From Vibrio rotiferianus CAIM 577 = LMG 21460 (lineage in GTDB: Bacteria; Pseudomonadota; Gammaproteobacteria; Enterobacterales; Vibrionaceae), in NCBI RefSeq assembly GCF_002741985.1, contig NZ_APHW01000103.1:62001-126000 (forward strand): a stretch of DNA of 64,000 nt, given 5' to 3'. A program made the translations under genes and the position numbers. Below, piece by piece: positions 17,231 to 26,108 of this stretch. Within the stretch, counting starts at the first letter, position 1; each line of letters begins with the position of its first letter. The notes under the pieces were generated by a model. That model saw only the letters and a program-made list of their open reading frames with translations. It had not been told where the DNA came from and ran no database searches.

Positions 17231-17464
17231 ATGTCTAATAAGACAGAAGTTCTAATGTGTCCTTCATGTGGTGTGGAAACGCATCATGTCGTGGTGTTAG
17301 TCAGAAAGAAAAGCGCGTTTGAGGGAGATAAGAATCGCAGTAAAAAGGAGTTCATCACAGGCTTTCTAAAAAGTACCGTTTTTGGTGCTTTTCTCGCTTC
17401 CATGGATGATTTTTCTCGTCACTTGATTTGCGAGAACTGCGGTCATAAAACCATACAAGATTAA
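17231..17464 (+). CDS. small zinc-ribbon protein of unknown function
   Basis: The 77-residue protein has two CxxC pairs, MCPSCGVETHH at the start and LICENCGHK at the end, that together make a zinc ribbon. The middle (about 35-60) is hydrophobic and aromatic (FLKSTVFGAFLASM) and may be a membrane-contacting helix. A strong AAGGAG lies six bases before the ATG. It follows the metzincin-like gene closely, which suggests joint expression. I do not recognise a named family. Confidence 0.65.
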   Translation: MSNKTEVLMCPSCGVETHHVVVLVRKKSAFEGDKNRSKKEFITGFLKSTVFGAFLASMDDFSRHLICENCGHKTIQD

Positions 17465-17570
17465 GATCGTCATTACAAAATAAGGGCATCCTATTTTAGT
17501 CGTTCATCTTAAATTTTGAGCCTATATTAGCTCGACTTGATAGGAACTTCATTAAGTTGAGGATACTTTG

Positions 17571-17645
17571 TTGTTCGATACCTTCATTGAAACCTTTCAA
17601 ACAGTATTTAACACCTCATTAAAATTTATTGGGCTAGGGAGCTAG
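17571..17645 (+). CDS. putative 24-codon leader ORF coupled to the next gene
   Basis: TTG at 17571, with GAGG eight bases before it, opens a 24-codon frame (MFDTFIETFQTVFNTSLKFI then GLGS). Its TAG stop at 17643-17645 directly abuts the ATG of the following membrane protein. The peptide is amphipathic and aromatic. The abutting stop and start suggest translational coupling, because the downstream gene's own ribosome site (GGGAG) lies inside this frame. It could be a real small protein or only a leader. Confidence 0.4.
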   Translation: MFDTFIETFQTVFNTSLKFIGLGS

Positions 17646-17969
17646 ATGAAATCAATACCCGAATTATTGCTTGGTCTATTGGTGAATCATTGGGTGAACA
17701 TAGCGGTATGGCTCGTGTTGTTAGCGTTGGCTGCATATGGTTTTTTTAATCAAGTAACTTGGCTGAAAAGTTATTTAGTTTACCTAAAAATTTACTTTTA
17801 CATACAAGCGCCATGGATCATTCCCTTTTTTATCGATGGCGTACTTAGAAAGATTTTGCCCTTTGTAAAAGGAGGTTCTGAAGTCCTACCCTGGTTGCTT
17901 ATTGTTACGTACCCGACAGGTATTATTGCGATGCTAGCCTGGAGTCTATACTTAGTAGTCAAAAAATAA
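17646..17969 (+). CDS. small membrane protein of unknown function
   Basis: The 107-residue protein has about three membrane helices: residues 5-33, 45-65 and 80-103, separated by a basic-hydrophobic loop (RKILPFVKGG). No catalytic motif is visible. It ends in VVKK. Translation probably depends on the short frame that stops right at its ATG. A terminator lies 60 bases after its stop, so it closes a small unit. The function is unknown. Confidence 0.55.
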   Translation: MKSIPELLLGLLVNHWVNIAVWLVLLALAAYGFFNQVTWLKSYLVYLKIYFYIQAPWIIPFFIDGVLRKILPFVKGGSEVLPWLLIVTYPTGIIAMLAWSLYLVVKK

Positions 17970-18027
17970 CGCTAACTTCAGTTCACGATGTTCACCCATT
18001 TCCCCGAGAGTAAATCAATCTATCAGC

Positions 18028-18053
18028 GAGCCCTAGAGAAAGGGCTCTTTTTA
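18028..18053 (+). terminator. rho-independent terminator
   Basis: The stem GAGCCCT/AGGGCTC with a six-base loop is followed by five T residues. It lies between the small membrane protein gene and the convergent 60-aa gene. Confidence 0.8.
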
Positions 18054-18054
18054 T

Positions 18055-18237
18055 TCAAGAATGGAAGATCACTTGTTCCTCTTCGGTCATTACAAGTGTC
18101 GCTTTGTTTTGCTCTATAAGCTGAGCGGCATAAGAAGGCGTCACGGCTTGCATCTCGCCTTTTGCTTTTAGCGTCAGTGATTCCCACGCTTGGTCACGAT
18201 ATTTACCCGCTTGGGTATATTGAATCAGTACTTTCAT
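18055..18237 (-). CDS. small cytoplasmic protein of unknown function
   Basis: The 60-residue product (MKVLIQYTQAGKYRDQAWES...) is soluble and has no known motif. It contains a VTPSYAAQLIEQNKATLV segment that may be a helix-strand unit. A weak GGAGTG lies about ten bases before the ATG. Its length, start and position beside a terminator support a real gene, but nothing shows its role. Confidence 0.5.
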   Translation of the reverse strand: MKVLIQYTQAGKYRDQAWESLTLKAKGEMQAVTPSYAAQLIEQNKATLVMTEEEQVIFHS

Positions 18238-18368
18238 AGCTTCACACTCCGGTGTGGTTAACGTGCTACTTAAGTTAGCGCTCTAGTGATGGTTGCGCAC
18301 CTGTTAAAAATGAAACATTAGATTAACTAAATATAATCGCGCTAAACGATATCAAGTACCAGCACCTA

Positions 18369-19277
18369 TTAGTAGCGATCCCAGTAAGGAGTATCGGTAC
18401 CGAGCTTCTCGCTGATGAAGTCGATGAACACTCGTACTTTCAATGGCATGTGCTTACGCTCTGGAAACACCGCATAGATGGCATGCTCTGGGAGGGAGAA
18501 CTCTTCCATCAAGGGTTTTAAGTTGCCTGCAGCAAAGTCTTTGGCGGCAATAAAAGTCGGTAACTGCGCGATGCCAGAGTCTCTTAGAAGCAGTTGGCGA
18601 ATCGCTTCGCTGTTGTTGACCACAAAGTTGCCCTTCGGCAGCACCTTGTATTCGTTGCCACTGTTGATGAACATCCACTCGACACCGCCTCGGAAATACG
18701 AATAACGCAAACAGTTGTGCGTCACCAAGTCGCTTGGTTTAGTTGGTACGCCAAATTCTTCTAAGTATGTGGGAGAGGCGCACAGTACGCTTTTACAGGG
18801 AGCAAGGCGCTTGGCTACAAGGTTAGAAGTCGCAAGTTCGCCAATGCGAATCCCTAAATCAAATCCTTGTTCGACCAAATCCACCATGGCGTCTTCAAGT
18901 TGTAAATCGACTTCAATTTTCGGGTACCGTGCAAGAAATTCGCTGATAAGTGGTGCAACGTGCAACACGCCGAAAGACATCGGTGCAGTGATTTTGAGAC
19001 GACCTTGGGGTGAGCCTTGCAACTCAGAAACGGCATCCACACCTTGCTGAGCAAGGTTCACTGCTTGTGAAGCATACTCAAAGTATCGACGTCCTGCTTC
19101 GGTTAGGCTGAGCTTTCTTGTGGTGCGATTAAGCAAGCGAATGCCGAGGTCGTCTTCGAGTTGATTGATGCGTTTACTGATCGCCGATTTGGTGAGGTTC
19201 AACTGCTTGGCGGCAAGGGAAAAGCTGCCGCATTCTACGACAGCGACAAATACTGGCAGTGACGCAATGGCATTCAC
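18369..19277 (-). CDS. LysR-family transcriptional regulator
   Basis: The 302-residue protein has the LysR helix-turn-helix at residues 1-60 (FVAVVECGSFSLAAKQLNLTKSAISKRINQLEDDLG) and a periplasmic-binding-like effector domain from about 90 (QGRLKITAPMSFGVLHVAPLI). It belongs to the large CrgA/DhcR-like group (LNRTTRKLSLTEAGRRYFEY). The region upstream is 150 bases and divergent from yjjG, with a short T-n11-A-like AT-rich stretch. Targets are unknown; it may control itself and yjjG. Confidence 0.9.
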   Translation of the reverse strand: MNAIASLPVFVAVVECGSFSLAAKQLNLTKSAISKRINQLEDDLGIRLLNRTTRKLSLTEAGRRYFEYASQAVNLAQQGVDAVSELQGSPQGRLKITAPMSFGVLHVAPLISEFLARYPKIEVDLQLEDAMVDLVEQGFDLGIRIGELATSNLVAKRLAPCKSVLCASPTYLEEFGVPTKPSDLVTHNCLRYSYFRGGVEWMFINSGNEYKVLPKGNFVVNNSEAIRQLLLRDSGIAQLPTFIAAKDFAAGNLKPLMEEFSLPEHAIYAVFPERKHMPLKVRVFIDFISEKLGTDTPYWDRY

Positions 19278-19426
19278 GGTGTGCTCCTAGGCTATTGGGG
19301 TTATCTATTATTAGTTATATTGTTGAGAAAAACGATACAATCATTTTCCAATTATAGAGATTATCTTAAAGAAGAAAACAATTAGACTATGCGGCAGAAA
19401 ACGACCTGGATATTGGAAAGAAGAAA

Positions 19427-20101
19427 ATGAAATACGATTGGATCTTGTTTGACGCTGACGAAACCTTGTTTCACTTTGATGCCTTCAAAGGTTTGCAGCT
19501 GATGTTTTCTCGCAAAGGCGTAGACTTCACCGAGCAAGATTTTGCCCACTACCAAACGGTCAACAAGCCACTTTGGGTAGATTACCAAGATGGTAAAGTG
19601 ACGGCAGATGAGCTCAAGCACAAACGTTTTACCGAGTGGGCAGAAAAGCTCAATACGACGACGGCGGATCTCAACACTGCATTCTTAGAAGCGATGGCAG
19701 ACATTTGTACTTTGCTGCCGGGTGCGAAAGAGTTGATGGAAGCGCTGCAAGGTAATGCAAAGATGGGCATTATCACCAATGGCTTTACCGAGCTGCAAGC
19801 GATTCGCCTAGAGCGCACAGGCATGAGCGATTACTTTGAGCACGTAGTGATCTCTGAGCAAGTTGGTATTGCCAAGCCGGATCTAGGCATCTTTGAGTAC
19901 GCGATGACGCAAATGGGGAACCCATGTAAGACGCGTGTATTAATGGTGGGTGACAACCTACATTCTGATATCTTAGGTGGCAATAACTTTGGTATTGAAA
20001 CGTGTTGGTTAAATACTACAGGCGCAAGTGTGGATGAGCGTATTGCGCCTAGCTACACGGTGGAATCATTGAACGAGCTTAAGAACATTCTTGTGGCTTA
20101 A
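19427..20101 (+). CDS. yjjG: pyrimidine 5'-nucleotidase YjjG (HAD family)
   Basis: The 224-residue protein is a haloacid-dehalogenase phosphatase. Motif I is FDADETLFHFD with the nucleophile D9 and acid D11; motif II is ITNG (near 121), motif III KPDLGIFEYA, and motif IV GDNLHSDILGG. The helical cap lies between I and II. YjjG removes phosphate from dUMP, UMP and mutagenic pyrimidine nucleotides, acting as a house-cleaning enzyme. AAAGAAGAAA precedes the ATG. The length matches the E. coli enzyme. A strong terminator closes the gene. Confidence 0.9.
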   Translation: MKYDWILFDADETLFHFDAFKGLQLMFSRKGVDFTEQDFAHYQTVNKPLWVDYQDGKVTADELKHKRFTEWAEKLNTTTADLNTAFLEAMADICTLLPGAKELMEALQGNAKMGIITNGFTELQAIRLERTGMSDYFEHVVISEQVGIAKPDLGIFEYAMTQMGNPCKTRVLMVGDNLHSDILGGNNFGIETCWLNTTGASVDERIAPSYTVESLNELKNILVA

Positions 20102-20117
20102 GTGAACAAATAAACGA

Positions 20118-20147
20118 AAAAAGCGCTGATTTCTCAGCGCTTTTTGG
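20118..20147. terminator. bidirectional terminator
   Basis: A 12-bp stem AAAAAGCGCTGA/TCAGCGCTTTTT with a TTTC loop lies between the convergent yjjG and membrane-protein genes. Confidence 0.9.
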
Positions 20148-20186
20148 TTTTTATCGATGCTGTTTTGTATTCATCGATCTTGCTTA

Positions 20187-20678
20187 CTAGCTAGCGTTGT
20201 TTTCAGCTAATTCACGTTGTGCTTGTTGCTCTCTTTCACCAAGCTTGAAGTAAATCTTACCGACGATGACTTCTGAAATCAGGATGGTAAACACCACCGC
20301 AAAGAAGGCGACGACACCGTTCCAAGGACCACTAAAGTCAACCTTGTCACCAAACAGAATGTTAATCGCTTCTAGCATCACGAACTTCGAACCGACTAGG
20401 ATAACGTACGTCGAAAGACCACGGTAAATCTTAGGTGCCGTACCCGGCTTCGATTTAAAGTACTCTGCAATTTTGTGTTCTGCTTTGATAGACAGCTTTA
20501 AGAGCAACTGAAGCAGCAGTGCCGCGGCGAAAGAAATCGTAAATGAATCAATGGTTACGAAATCCCAATATTCGTCATAGAAGTTCAGTACCGTAAGGTC
20601 TACCAATACCGCCAAGGTATAACCAACAAATAGACGTTGTGGAGTGTTGAAACCGTAGACTTTATCCGATGCGCTCAT
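20187..20678 (-). CDS. inner-membrane protein of unknown function
   Basis: The start at ATG 20678 has GAGGG six bases before it; an upstream start at 20690 adds four residues. The 163-residue product has four predicted membrane helices (about 15-35, 45-65, 88-108, 120-145) and a charged C-terminal tail (KLGEREQQAQRELAENNAS). Similar proteins are annotated as conserved hypothetical in Vibrio. No transport or catalytic motif is visible. The role is unknown. Confidence 0.65.
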   Translation of the reverse strand: MSASDKVYGFNTPQRLFVGYTLAVLVDLTVLNFYDEYWDFVTIDSFTISFAAALLLQLLLKLSIKAEHKIAEYFKSKPGTAPKIYRGLSTYVILVGSKFVMLEAINILFGDKVDFSGPWNGVVAFFAVVFTILISEVIVGKIYFKLGEREQQAQRELAENNAS

Positions 20679-20937
20679 AAGAACCCTCAATCAATAGTGA
20701 ACTAGTTTGCAAAGCCATGCTCTGCGTCGATGGGTTAACTATATGAGTTCCTCGAATTGAAAACTTGCCATTTCGCGCCATCGTAATCATTGCGATGAAT
20801 GATTGTTTTGATGGGATATATTGAATTCCAATAAGCGCGTTGAATTTGAAAATCGTCTACAAACTGACACGCAAACAGCGTTAGAATAGCTTCTAATCCC
20901 ATAACTAATTTCGAAGAATCAAGCAGTAAGGACTCTC

Positions 20938-21477
20938 ATGGCAGACATCAAGCAGCTCGACAGCAAAGTGGTGTATCAAAACAAATGGATGACGGTACGT
21001 GAAGATAAAATCCAACGTCCTAGCGGAGCCGAAGGTATTTACGGTGTGGTCGACAAGCCAGACTGTGCAGCGATTCTGGCGATCGATAACGGCGTAATTC
21101 ACTTAGTACAGCAGTTTCGTTACACCGTAGGGCAACGTTGTTGGGAGATCCCACAAGGGGCATGGGAATCAAATCCAGATGCGGATCATCTTGAGTTAGC
21201 AAAAGGTGAGCTTCGAGAAGAGACGGGCATGCAAGCCAATAAGATGGAGTACGTCGGTGCGCAGTTCATCGCTTACGGATTCTTAAACCAGACCTGCCAT
21301 GTCTATTTCGCTAGTGAGCTGTCTGAAGTGGGTAATCAGCTAGACAGTGAAGAAGAAGACTTGATCACGCGCTCATTCTCAGTTGAAGCGTTCGAGCAAA
21401 TGATGATCGACGGTGAAATCAAAGACTGTGTGACCATCGCAGCATATGGGTTAGCTAAACTAAAAGGTTTAGTGTAA
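20938..21477 (+). CDS. Nudix hydrolase, ADP-sugar pyrophosphatase-like
   Basis: The 179-residue protein resembles the ADP-ribose pyrophosphatase branch of Nudix enzymes, with a typical lead-in (VYQNKWMTVREDKIQRPSG) and a core AILAIDNGVIHLVQQFRYTV. The Nudix box reads GAWESNPDADHLELAKGELREETG. Its last half has the metal-binding E-x2-EE, but the arginine of REUXEE is a glycine and the first part is two residues longer than usual. It should split a nucleoside diphosphate sugar into the nucleotide and a sugar phosphate. The substrate is not certain. It is monocistronic. Confidence 0.88.
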   Translation: MADIKQLDSKVVYQNKWMTVREDKIQRPSGAEGIYGVVDKPDCAAILAIDNGVIHLVQQFRYTVGQRCWEIPQGAWESNPDADHLELAKGELREETGMQANKMEYVGAQFIAYGFLNQTCHVYFASELSEVGNQLDSEEEDLITRSFSVEAFEQMMIDGEIKDCVTIAAYGLAKLKGLV

Positions 21478-21544
21478 GAAGGAGCCGTCTGTTGAATACA
21501 CCCTTATCTTAAATGCTGCTGATTTAGGTTCTGCTTTGACAAAG

Positions 21545-21883
21545 CTACCAAATCATCATTGCAAGGTTAATGAAAAGGGACGGTAAACCTGCGATAAAAA
21601 AGATAAATCCAAGCTGATAGTTTTTGTTTAAGTCTGTCTCCAAATGCTGTCGAGCTACCATTGAATGCACTTTATCAGTGAACTCATCATCGAATTCCGA
21701 ATGGCGGGAGTACATGCCTCCTTCCCAAGTAAACTTCGCTAGTGCCCAAATAACTACAAGGACGAAGAACAGAAAATCACTTAAATGGGTGGATTGAAAT
21801 TGAGGTATGTAGTGAGATAGCCCAAAAACCACTGCAGCAGCGATGATGTTAATTAGCGCCACAATTTGTAATAACCTTAACAC
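21545..21883 (-). CDS. small membrane protein of unknown function
   Basis: The 112-residue product has three membrane helices (about 5-23, 36-52 and 88-110) and a charged loop (YSRHSEFDDEFTDKVHSMVARQHLETD) between the second and third. No family is recognised. It is convergent with the Nudix gene and precedes an AT-rich region. Confidence 0.55.
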   Translation of the reverse strand: MLRLLQIVALINIIAAAVVFGLSHYIPQFQSTHLSDFLFFVLVVIWALAKFTWEGGMYSRHSEFDDEFTDKVHSMVARQHLETDLNKNYQLGFIFFIAGLPSLFINLAMMIW

Positions 21884-21996
21884 GCAGGCTCCTTGTTCTT
21901 CTTATCTTTGTTAAACAACGCATTGGCACAATCTATAGACAATATCGCATTGCATTTTAGTTCATTGCGTTTGTTACGCTTGTTGTGAATGTTGGG

Positions 21997-22022
21997 GAGC
22001 CTCTCTAATAAGAGAGGCTCCA
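21997..22022 (-). terminator. stem-loop after tlh
   Basis: GGAGCCTCTCT-AATA-AGAGAGGCTCC forms an 11-bp stem just downstream of tlh. There is no good T run on the minus strand, so termination may be partial. Confidence 0.55.
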
Positions 22023-22032
22023 ATTAAGTAGT

Positions 22033-23286
22033 TTAGAACGGGTGATTAGATAACTGATTGCTGTGTTCTAGCATTTGTTCTGCTACGTAACGATGTGTCG
22101 CCGTGGTTGGGTGAGTCACATCCCAGAACACAAACTTGTCTGAGCCAGAAGAGGCACACTCCGAGCGCAATGCATGATGATATAAGTAATCTGCTGATGA
22201 AGATCGGTTGATGTCTTGGCAAGCTTGGCTTGCATTCACAAAGCCATGTTGCTCTGGATTTTCGGTCAGGCTTTCAAACAGCGCGTGCGTATCGTACAAG
22301 GTAATGTTGTAACCTTGCGCCGTGTAGTATGCCGCTTGTGCTTTAATGAACTCGTTCATTTCCACGATCTTTGCACGGATCTTGTCGATTTCTTCTTGAG
22401 TCGAGTACGTAAATTGTGGCGCACGAGTGGCGTCTGGCAGTGTCATCAACAATAAGTTCTTCGCACCAGCATCGGTCAGTTTGATTAAGGCTTCCGCGTA
22501 GTCTGATTTCACTTCTGGAACGCTACGGTTGTAGTTCATAAAGTCATTCAAACCAAACTCAAGCGTAAACAAGGTATTGGCTGGCTTGTAGTTTTTTGCC
22601 AGTTTCGCATACGCCAAATAAGAGGAAACCTGTTCACCGACCCCCGTCAGTGCGATGTATTGGTTTTCACCGGCAGCACCACCAACCGCCCAGTTGTATA
22701 GCGGTAAGTTCTTCGCTTTAGCAATGTATTCCGTCCACACGAAACCGTTTGAGAAGTGCCCTAAGAACCAGCTATTCGGGTTTGGGAAGCGCCATTGTGA
22801 AGCATTAAAGATATTGCCTGTATCCGACAAACTGTCACCCAACGCAACCACTTTGTTGATTTGATCTGGTTGCATTACAGGATCGTTGCTCCAGATAGTG
22901 TGGTTGTATGAGAACCGGTTATCTGCTGCAAAGAAGGTGATGTCAGCGTTTTCATTCGCGAGATCAAGGGTTTGCTCACAACGTTGCTTGATGATGCTTT
23001 GTGGTGTGTCAGTGTAGAACATGTTCTTGAAAGAAACTGAACTCCACCAGTAGCCATCGATTGTAAAGTAACTGCCGTCAGGATTTTCTGCCCATTCCCA
23101 ATCAGTCGCAGGCTCATCAAGTGAATAGCTCGTTCGATACCAACAACGAACATAAGTATAAGTTTGGTGGCTTTGAGCACTAGCAACTTGTGCTGCGGTG
23201 ACCATTTCTGGAGACAAAGAAGGTTCTGCAGCATGGGCAGCAGCGAAAGGGAGTAATGCACTTAATAATGTGATTGTTTTTTTCAT
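22033..23286 (-). CDS. tlh: thermolabile hemolysin / lecithin-dependent phospholipase
   Basis: The 417-residue secreted lipase/hemolysin hydrolyses lecithin to fatty acids and glycerophosphocholine. I place the start at ATG 23286; it gives a signal peptide MKKTITLLSALLPFAAAHA, and the upstream alternative adds ten poor residues. An N-terminal domain (about 40-135, YTYVRCWYRTSYS) is followed by a GDSL hydrolase with GDSLSDTGN (nucleophile S152), FGLNDFMNY and the DVTHPTTATHRY catalytic Asp-His near the end. It closely resembles the V. parahaemolyticus species marker Tlh but differs at many positions. It is divergent from the S8 protease. Confidence 0.95.
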   Translation of the reverse strand: MKKTITLLSALLPFAAAHAAEPSLSPEMVTAAQVASAQSHQTYTYVRCWYRTSYSLDEPATDWEWAENPDGSYFTIDGYWWSSVSFKNMFYTDTPQSIIKQRCEQTLDLANENADITFFAADNRFSYNHTIWSNDPVMQPDQINKVVALGDSLSDTGNIFNASQWRFPNPNSWFLGHFSNGFVWTEYIAKAKNLPLYNWAVGGAAGENQYIALTGVGEQVSSYLAYAKLAKNYKPANTLFTLEFGLNDFMNYNRSVPEVKSDYAEALIKLTDAGAKNLLLMTLPDATRAPQFTYSTQEEIDKIRAKIVEMNEFIKAQAAYYTAQGYNITLYDTHALFESLTENPEQHGFVNASQACQDINRSSSADYLYHHALRSECASSGSDKFVFWDVTHPTTATHRYVAEQMLEHSNQLSNHPF

Positions 23287-23723
23287 GATTGACTCTTCTG
23301 TAATGATTATCGTCATGATTTAAGTGAGAATATATCTCATCTACTACCCCATTTTGAGTAAAAGAACTAATTAGTCAAATATCTAAATATTCAAAATGTT
23401 GATTTTGGTACCACAATCTAGTTTCAATAGATTTAGTAAATGGGTGGATTTTATAAAATATAGAATAATTACTCACTAACATTAATTTAACATTCACTTT
23501 TTCGTTAATAAGTAATTGCTTTATAAGTTTTTTGTTATCTTTTTGTATGTTAACTAAATATGTTGTTTTGATGATCTTTTGTTCATTGTTGTGCATTCAT
23601 AAAACAAATTGTTTGGCATTTTTAATCGATAATCTATAGCTGAGTAGCTCGTGTTAATGACGTGTAATTGATTTTTCATGAGCATAGAGTGAATAAAAAT
23701 CAGCTCAAAAAGGAATAGAGCAA
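23287..23723. other. 437-base AT-rich divergent promoter region
   Basis: The gap between tlh and the S8 protease holds promoters for both genes. It is strongly AT-rich (runs of A and T near 23370-23560), as expected for an H-NS-bound region, but I see no definite operator and no convincing small gene. Confidence 0.5.
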
Positions 23724-26099
23724 ATGCACTACACAACAACTAAATTAAATGGCTTGTTTTCATTGTCTGCCGTTGCAGTGGCACTGACATTTTCGATGTC
23801 AGCGCATGCGGCTCCTCTGACGGGGTTCGACGAATCTAACTTGCCGACTAAATACATCGTCAAATTTAAAGAAGATACGTCCAGTCCTTCAGCATTAGGT
23901 GGAAACTCATTCTGGGGGCCACGCATCGCGCAAGAGTCGGTTTTAGATCAGCTCAAAGCGCGTAAAGTGGAAAAGCTAGGAAACCGCGCAATCTACAGTG
24001 TGGAGATGGAAGACTCGGAACTGGGGCAACTGCGCAACCGCAGTGATGTGGAATACGTGGAGATTGACCCACCGCGTTATCTGTTAAGTGAGACTATCCC
24101 ATGGGGCTATGAGGCGGTTAACGCTCAGCTTTTGGATGACTCGAGTGCAGGTAACCGCACTGTGTGTATCATCGATTCAGGCTACGACCTCGCACACAAC
24201 GATCTGAGTGGTAACCGAGTGTCGGGTACAAACGACAGCGGTACAGGCTCTTGGAGTGTTCCGGGAAATAACAACGCCCACGGTACACACGTAGCGGGTA
24301 CGATTGCTGCGATTGCCAACACGGAAGGCATCAAAGGCGTTATGCCAAACCAAAATGTGAATTTGCATATCGTTAAGGTGTTCAATGAAGCGGGTTGGGG
24401 TTACTCATCTAGCTTGGTGAAAGCGGTACAAACTTGTGCTGACAACGGCGCGAACGTCGTCAACATGAGCCTTGGTGGTAGCCAATCGAGTGTGACGGAG
24501 AAAAACGCGTTGCAAACCATTTACGACCAAGGCGTGCTGCTGATTGCCGCTGCGGGTAACGATGGTAACACTGCGCACAGCTACCCAGCATCTTACGATT
24601 CGGTAATGTCCGTTGCGGCGGTGGATGATAAGCGTGATCACGCGGCGTTCTCTCAAGCGACAGATCAAGTTGAAATCGCAGGTCCGGGTGTAGCAATTCT
24701 GTCTACGGTGACAGTTGGCGAAGGTAAGCTTTCAGACATTCGCTTGAACGGTGTTAGCCAGTTCGATCGTGGCATCGTTCCTCACAACCGCTTGATCCAA
24801 TCGGGTGGCAGTTACGGTCCTGAGCCAGTTCCAGGTTCTATCACAGCCACACTTGCAAGCTGTGACGTATCCGGTAGCAGCTTCAGTTGTGGCGATATGT
24901 CGGGCAAGATCTGTTTGACCGAGCGTGTGGGCAACCAATCATCTGGTAATTACCCAGAAATCGATGCAGTTCAAGCGTGTTACAACGCAGGTGCGAGTGC
25001 AGCGATTGTGTACAGTAACTCCGAGCTACCGGGCTTGCAGAATCCTTTCCTTGTCGATCAAAACAACGCGGCGCGTATTGTGTCGGTGACAGTTGATCGT
25101 GCCTTCGGTCAGGAGCTGTTGGGTTACGTTGGTCAAGACATCACGGTATCGACCACTAAGGGTGAAGACTACGAGTACTACAATGGTACGTCGATGGCGA
25201 CGCCACACGTAACCGGTGTTGCGGGTTTGGTGTGGAGTTACCATCCAACCTGTACCGCAGCGCAAGTACGCAACGCGCTGATCAAGACAGCAACGGACAT
25301 CGACGTAACAGGTCGTGATAACCGCACTGGTCACGGTTTGGTGAATGCCGATGCGGCGAAGCAATACCTAGATGCTGGCTGTAACGGTCCTGATGGTGGT
25401 GGTTCTGGCAACGACAACGTTCTAGAAAACGGCGTGGCGAAAACACAGCTTTCTGGCGGCAGCAAATCAAGCACAGTATTTGTGTTTGACGTCCCTGCAG
25501 ACGCAACGCAAGCGACATTCAACATGAGTGGCGGCTCTGGTGATGCTGACCTTTATGTACGCTTTAATGGCACACCAAGCACCAGCACTTACGACTGTCG
25601 TTCATGGGCGAGCGGCAATGGTGAAAGCTGTAGCTTGAACGTATCTGGCGCAGGACAATATGAAGTATTGGTTTACGGCTACAGCGCGTACTCTGGTGTT
25701 TCTCTTGTCGCGACGCATAACGGTTCGGGTGATTCATCTGGTGGCGGCTCTACACCTTCTAGCTACACCAACTCGAATGCAGTAGCAATTCCTGACAACA
25801 GTTCTGCAGGTATTGTAAGCCCATTAGATGTGGCTCGCTCTGGCGATGCAGGTTCAGTGACTATCGACTTGGATATCACTCACACCTACATTGGCGATCT
25901 TCGTGTCACGCTAACGTCACCAGATGGTGGTCAAGTAGTACTGCACGACAATGCGGGTGGTGGTGCGAACGACATTAAAACCAGTTTCCAAGCGGACTTC
26001 TCTGGTTTTGAATCGCAAGGCACATGGGAACTTAAAGCGGTGGACAATGCCAGAAGAGACACAGGCACCATCAACAGTTGGACTCTGACCTTTCAATAA
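23724..26099 (+). CDS. secreted S8 subtilisin-type serine protease with PPC and P domains
   Basis: The 791-residue exoprotease has a signal peptide (1-29), an I9 propeptide (about 40-115: KYIVKFKEDTSS...VEYVEIDPPR) and a subtilisin domain with D151 (IIDSGYD), H186 (HGTHVAGTIAA) and S490 (GTSMATPHVTG). A ~130-residue protease-associated (PA) domain is inserted between H and S. A PPC-type beta domain (about 575-665: SGDADLYVRFNG) and a proprotein-convertase P domain (about 685-790: TYIGDLRVTLTSPDGG) follow. It matches the secreted serine protease next to tlh in V. parahaemolyticus. Type II secretion is expected. Its dedicated inhibitor is the next gene. Confidence 0.92.
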   Translation: MHYTTTKLNGLFSLSAVAVALTFSMSAHAAPLTGFDESNLPTKYIVKFKEDTSSPSALGGNSFWGPRIAQESVLDQLKARKVEKLGNRAIYSVEMEDSELGQLRNRSDVEYVEIDPPRYLLSETIPWGYEAVNAQLLDDSSAGNRTVCIIDSGYDLAHNDLSGNRVSGTNDSGTGSWSVPGNNNAHGTHVAGTIAAIANTEGIKGVMPNQNVNLHIVKVFNEAGWGYSSSLVKAVQTCADNGANVVNMSLGGSQSSVTEKNALQTIYDQGVLLIAAAGNDGNTAHSYPASYDSVMSVAAVDDKRDHAAFSQATDQVEIAGPGVAILSTVTVGEGKLSDIRLNGVSQFDRGIVPHNRLIQSGGSYGPEPVPGSITATLASCDVSGSSFSCGDMSGKICLTERVGNQSSGNYPEIDAVQACYNAGASAAIVYSNSELPGLQNPFLVDQNNAARIVSVTVDRAFGQELLGYVGQDITVSTTKGEDYEYYNGTSMATPHVTGVAGLVWSYHPTCTAAQVRNALIKTATDIDVTGRDNRTGHGLVNADAAKQYLDAGCNGPDGGGSGNDNVLENGVAKTQLSGGSKSSTVFVFDVPADATQATFNMSGGSGDADLYVRFNGTPSTSTYDCRSWASGNGESCSLNVSGAGQYEVLVYGYSAYSGVSLVATHNGSGDSSGGGSTPSSYTNSNAVAIPDNSSAGIVSPLDVARSGDAGSVTIDLDITHTYIGDLRVTLTSPDGGQVVLHDNAGGGANDIKTSFQADFSGFESQGTWELKAVDNARRDTGTINSWTLTFQ

Positions 26100-26108
26100 G
26101 GAGTGACT

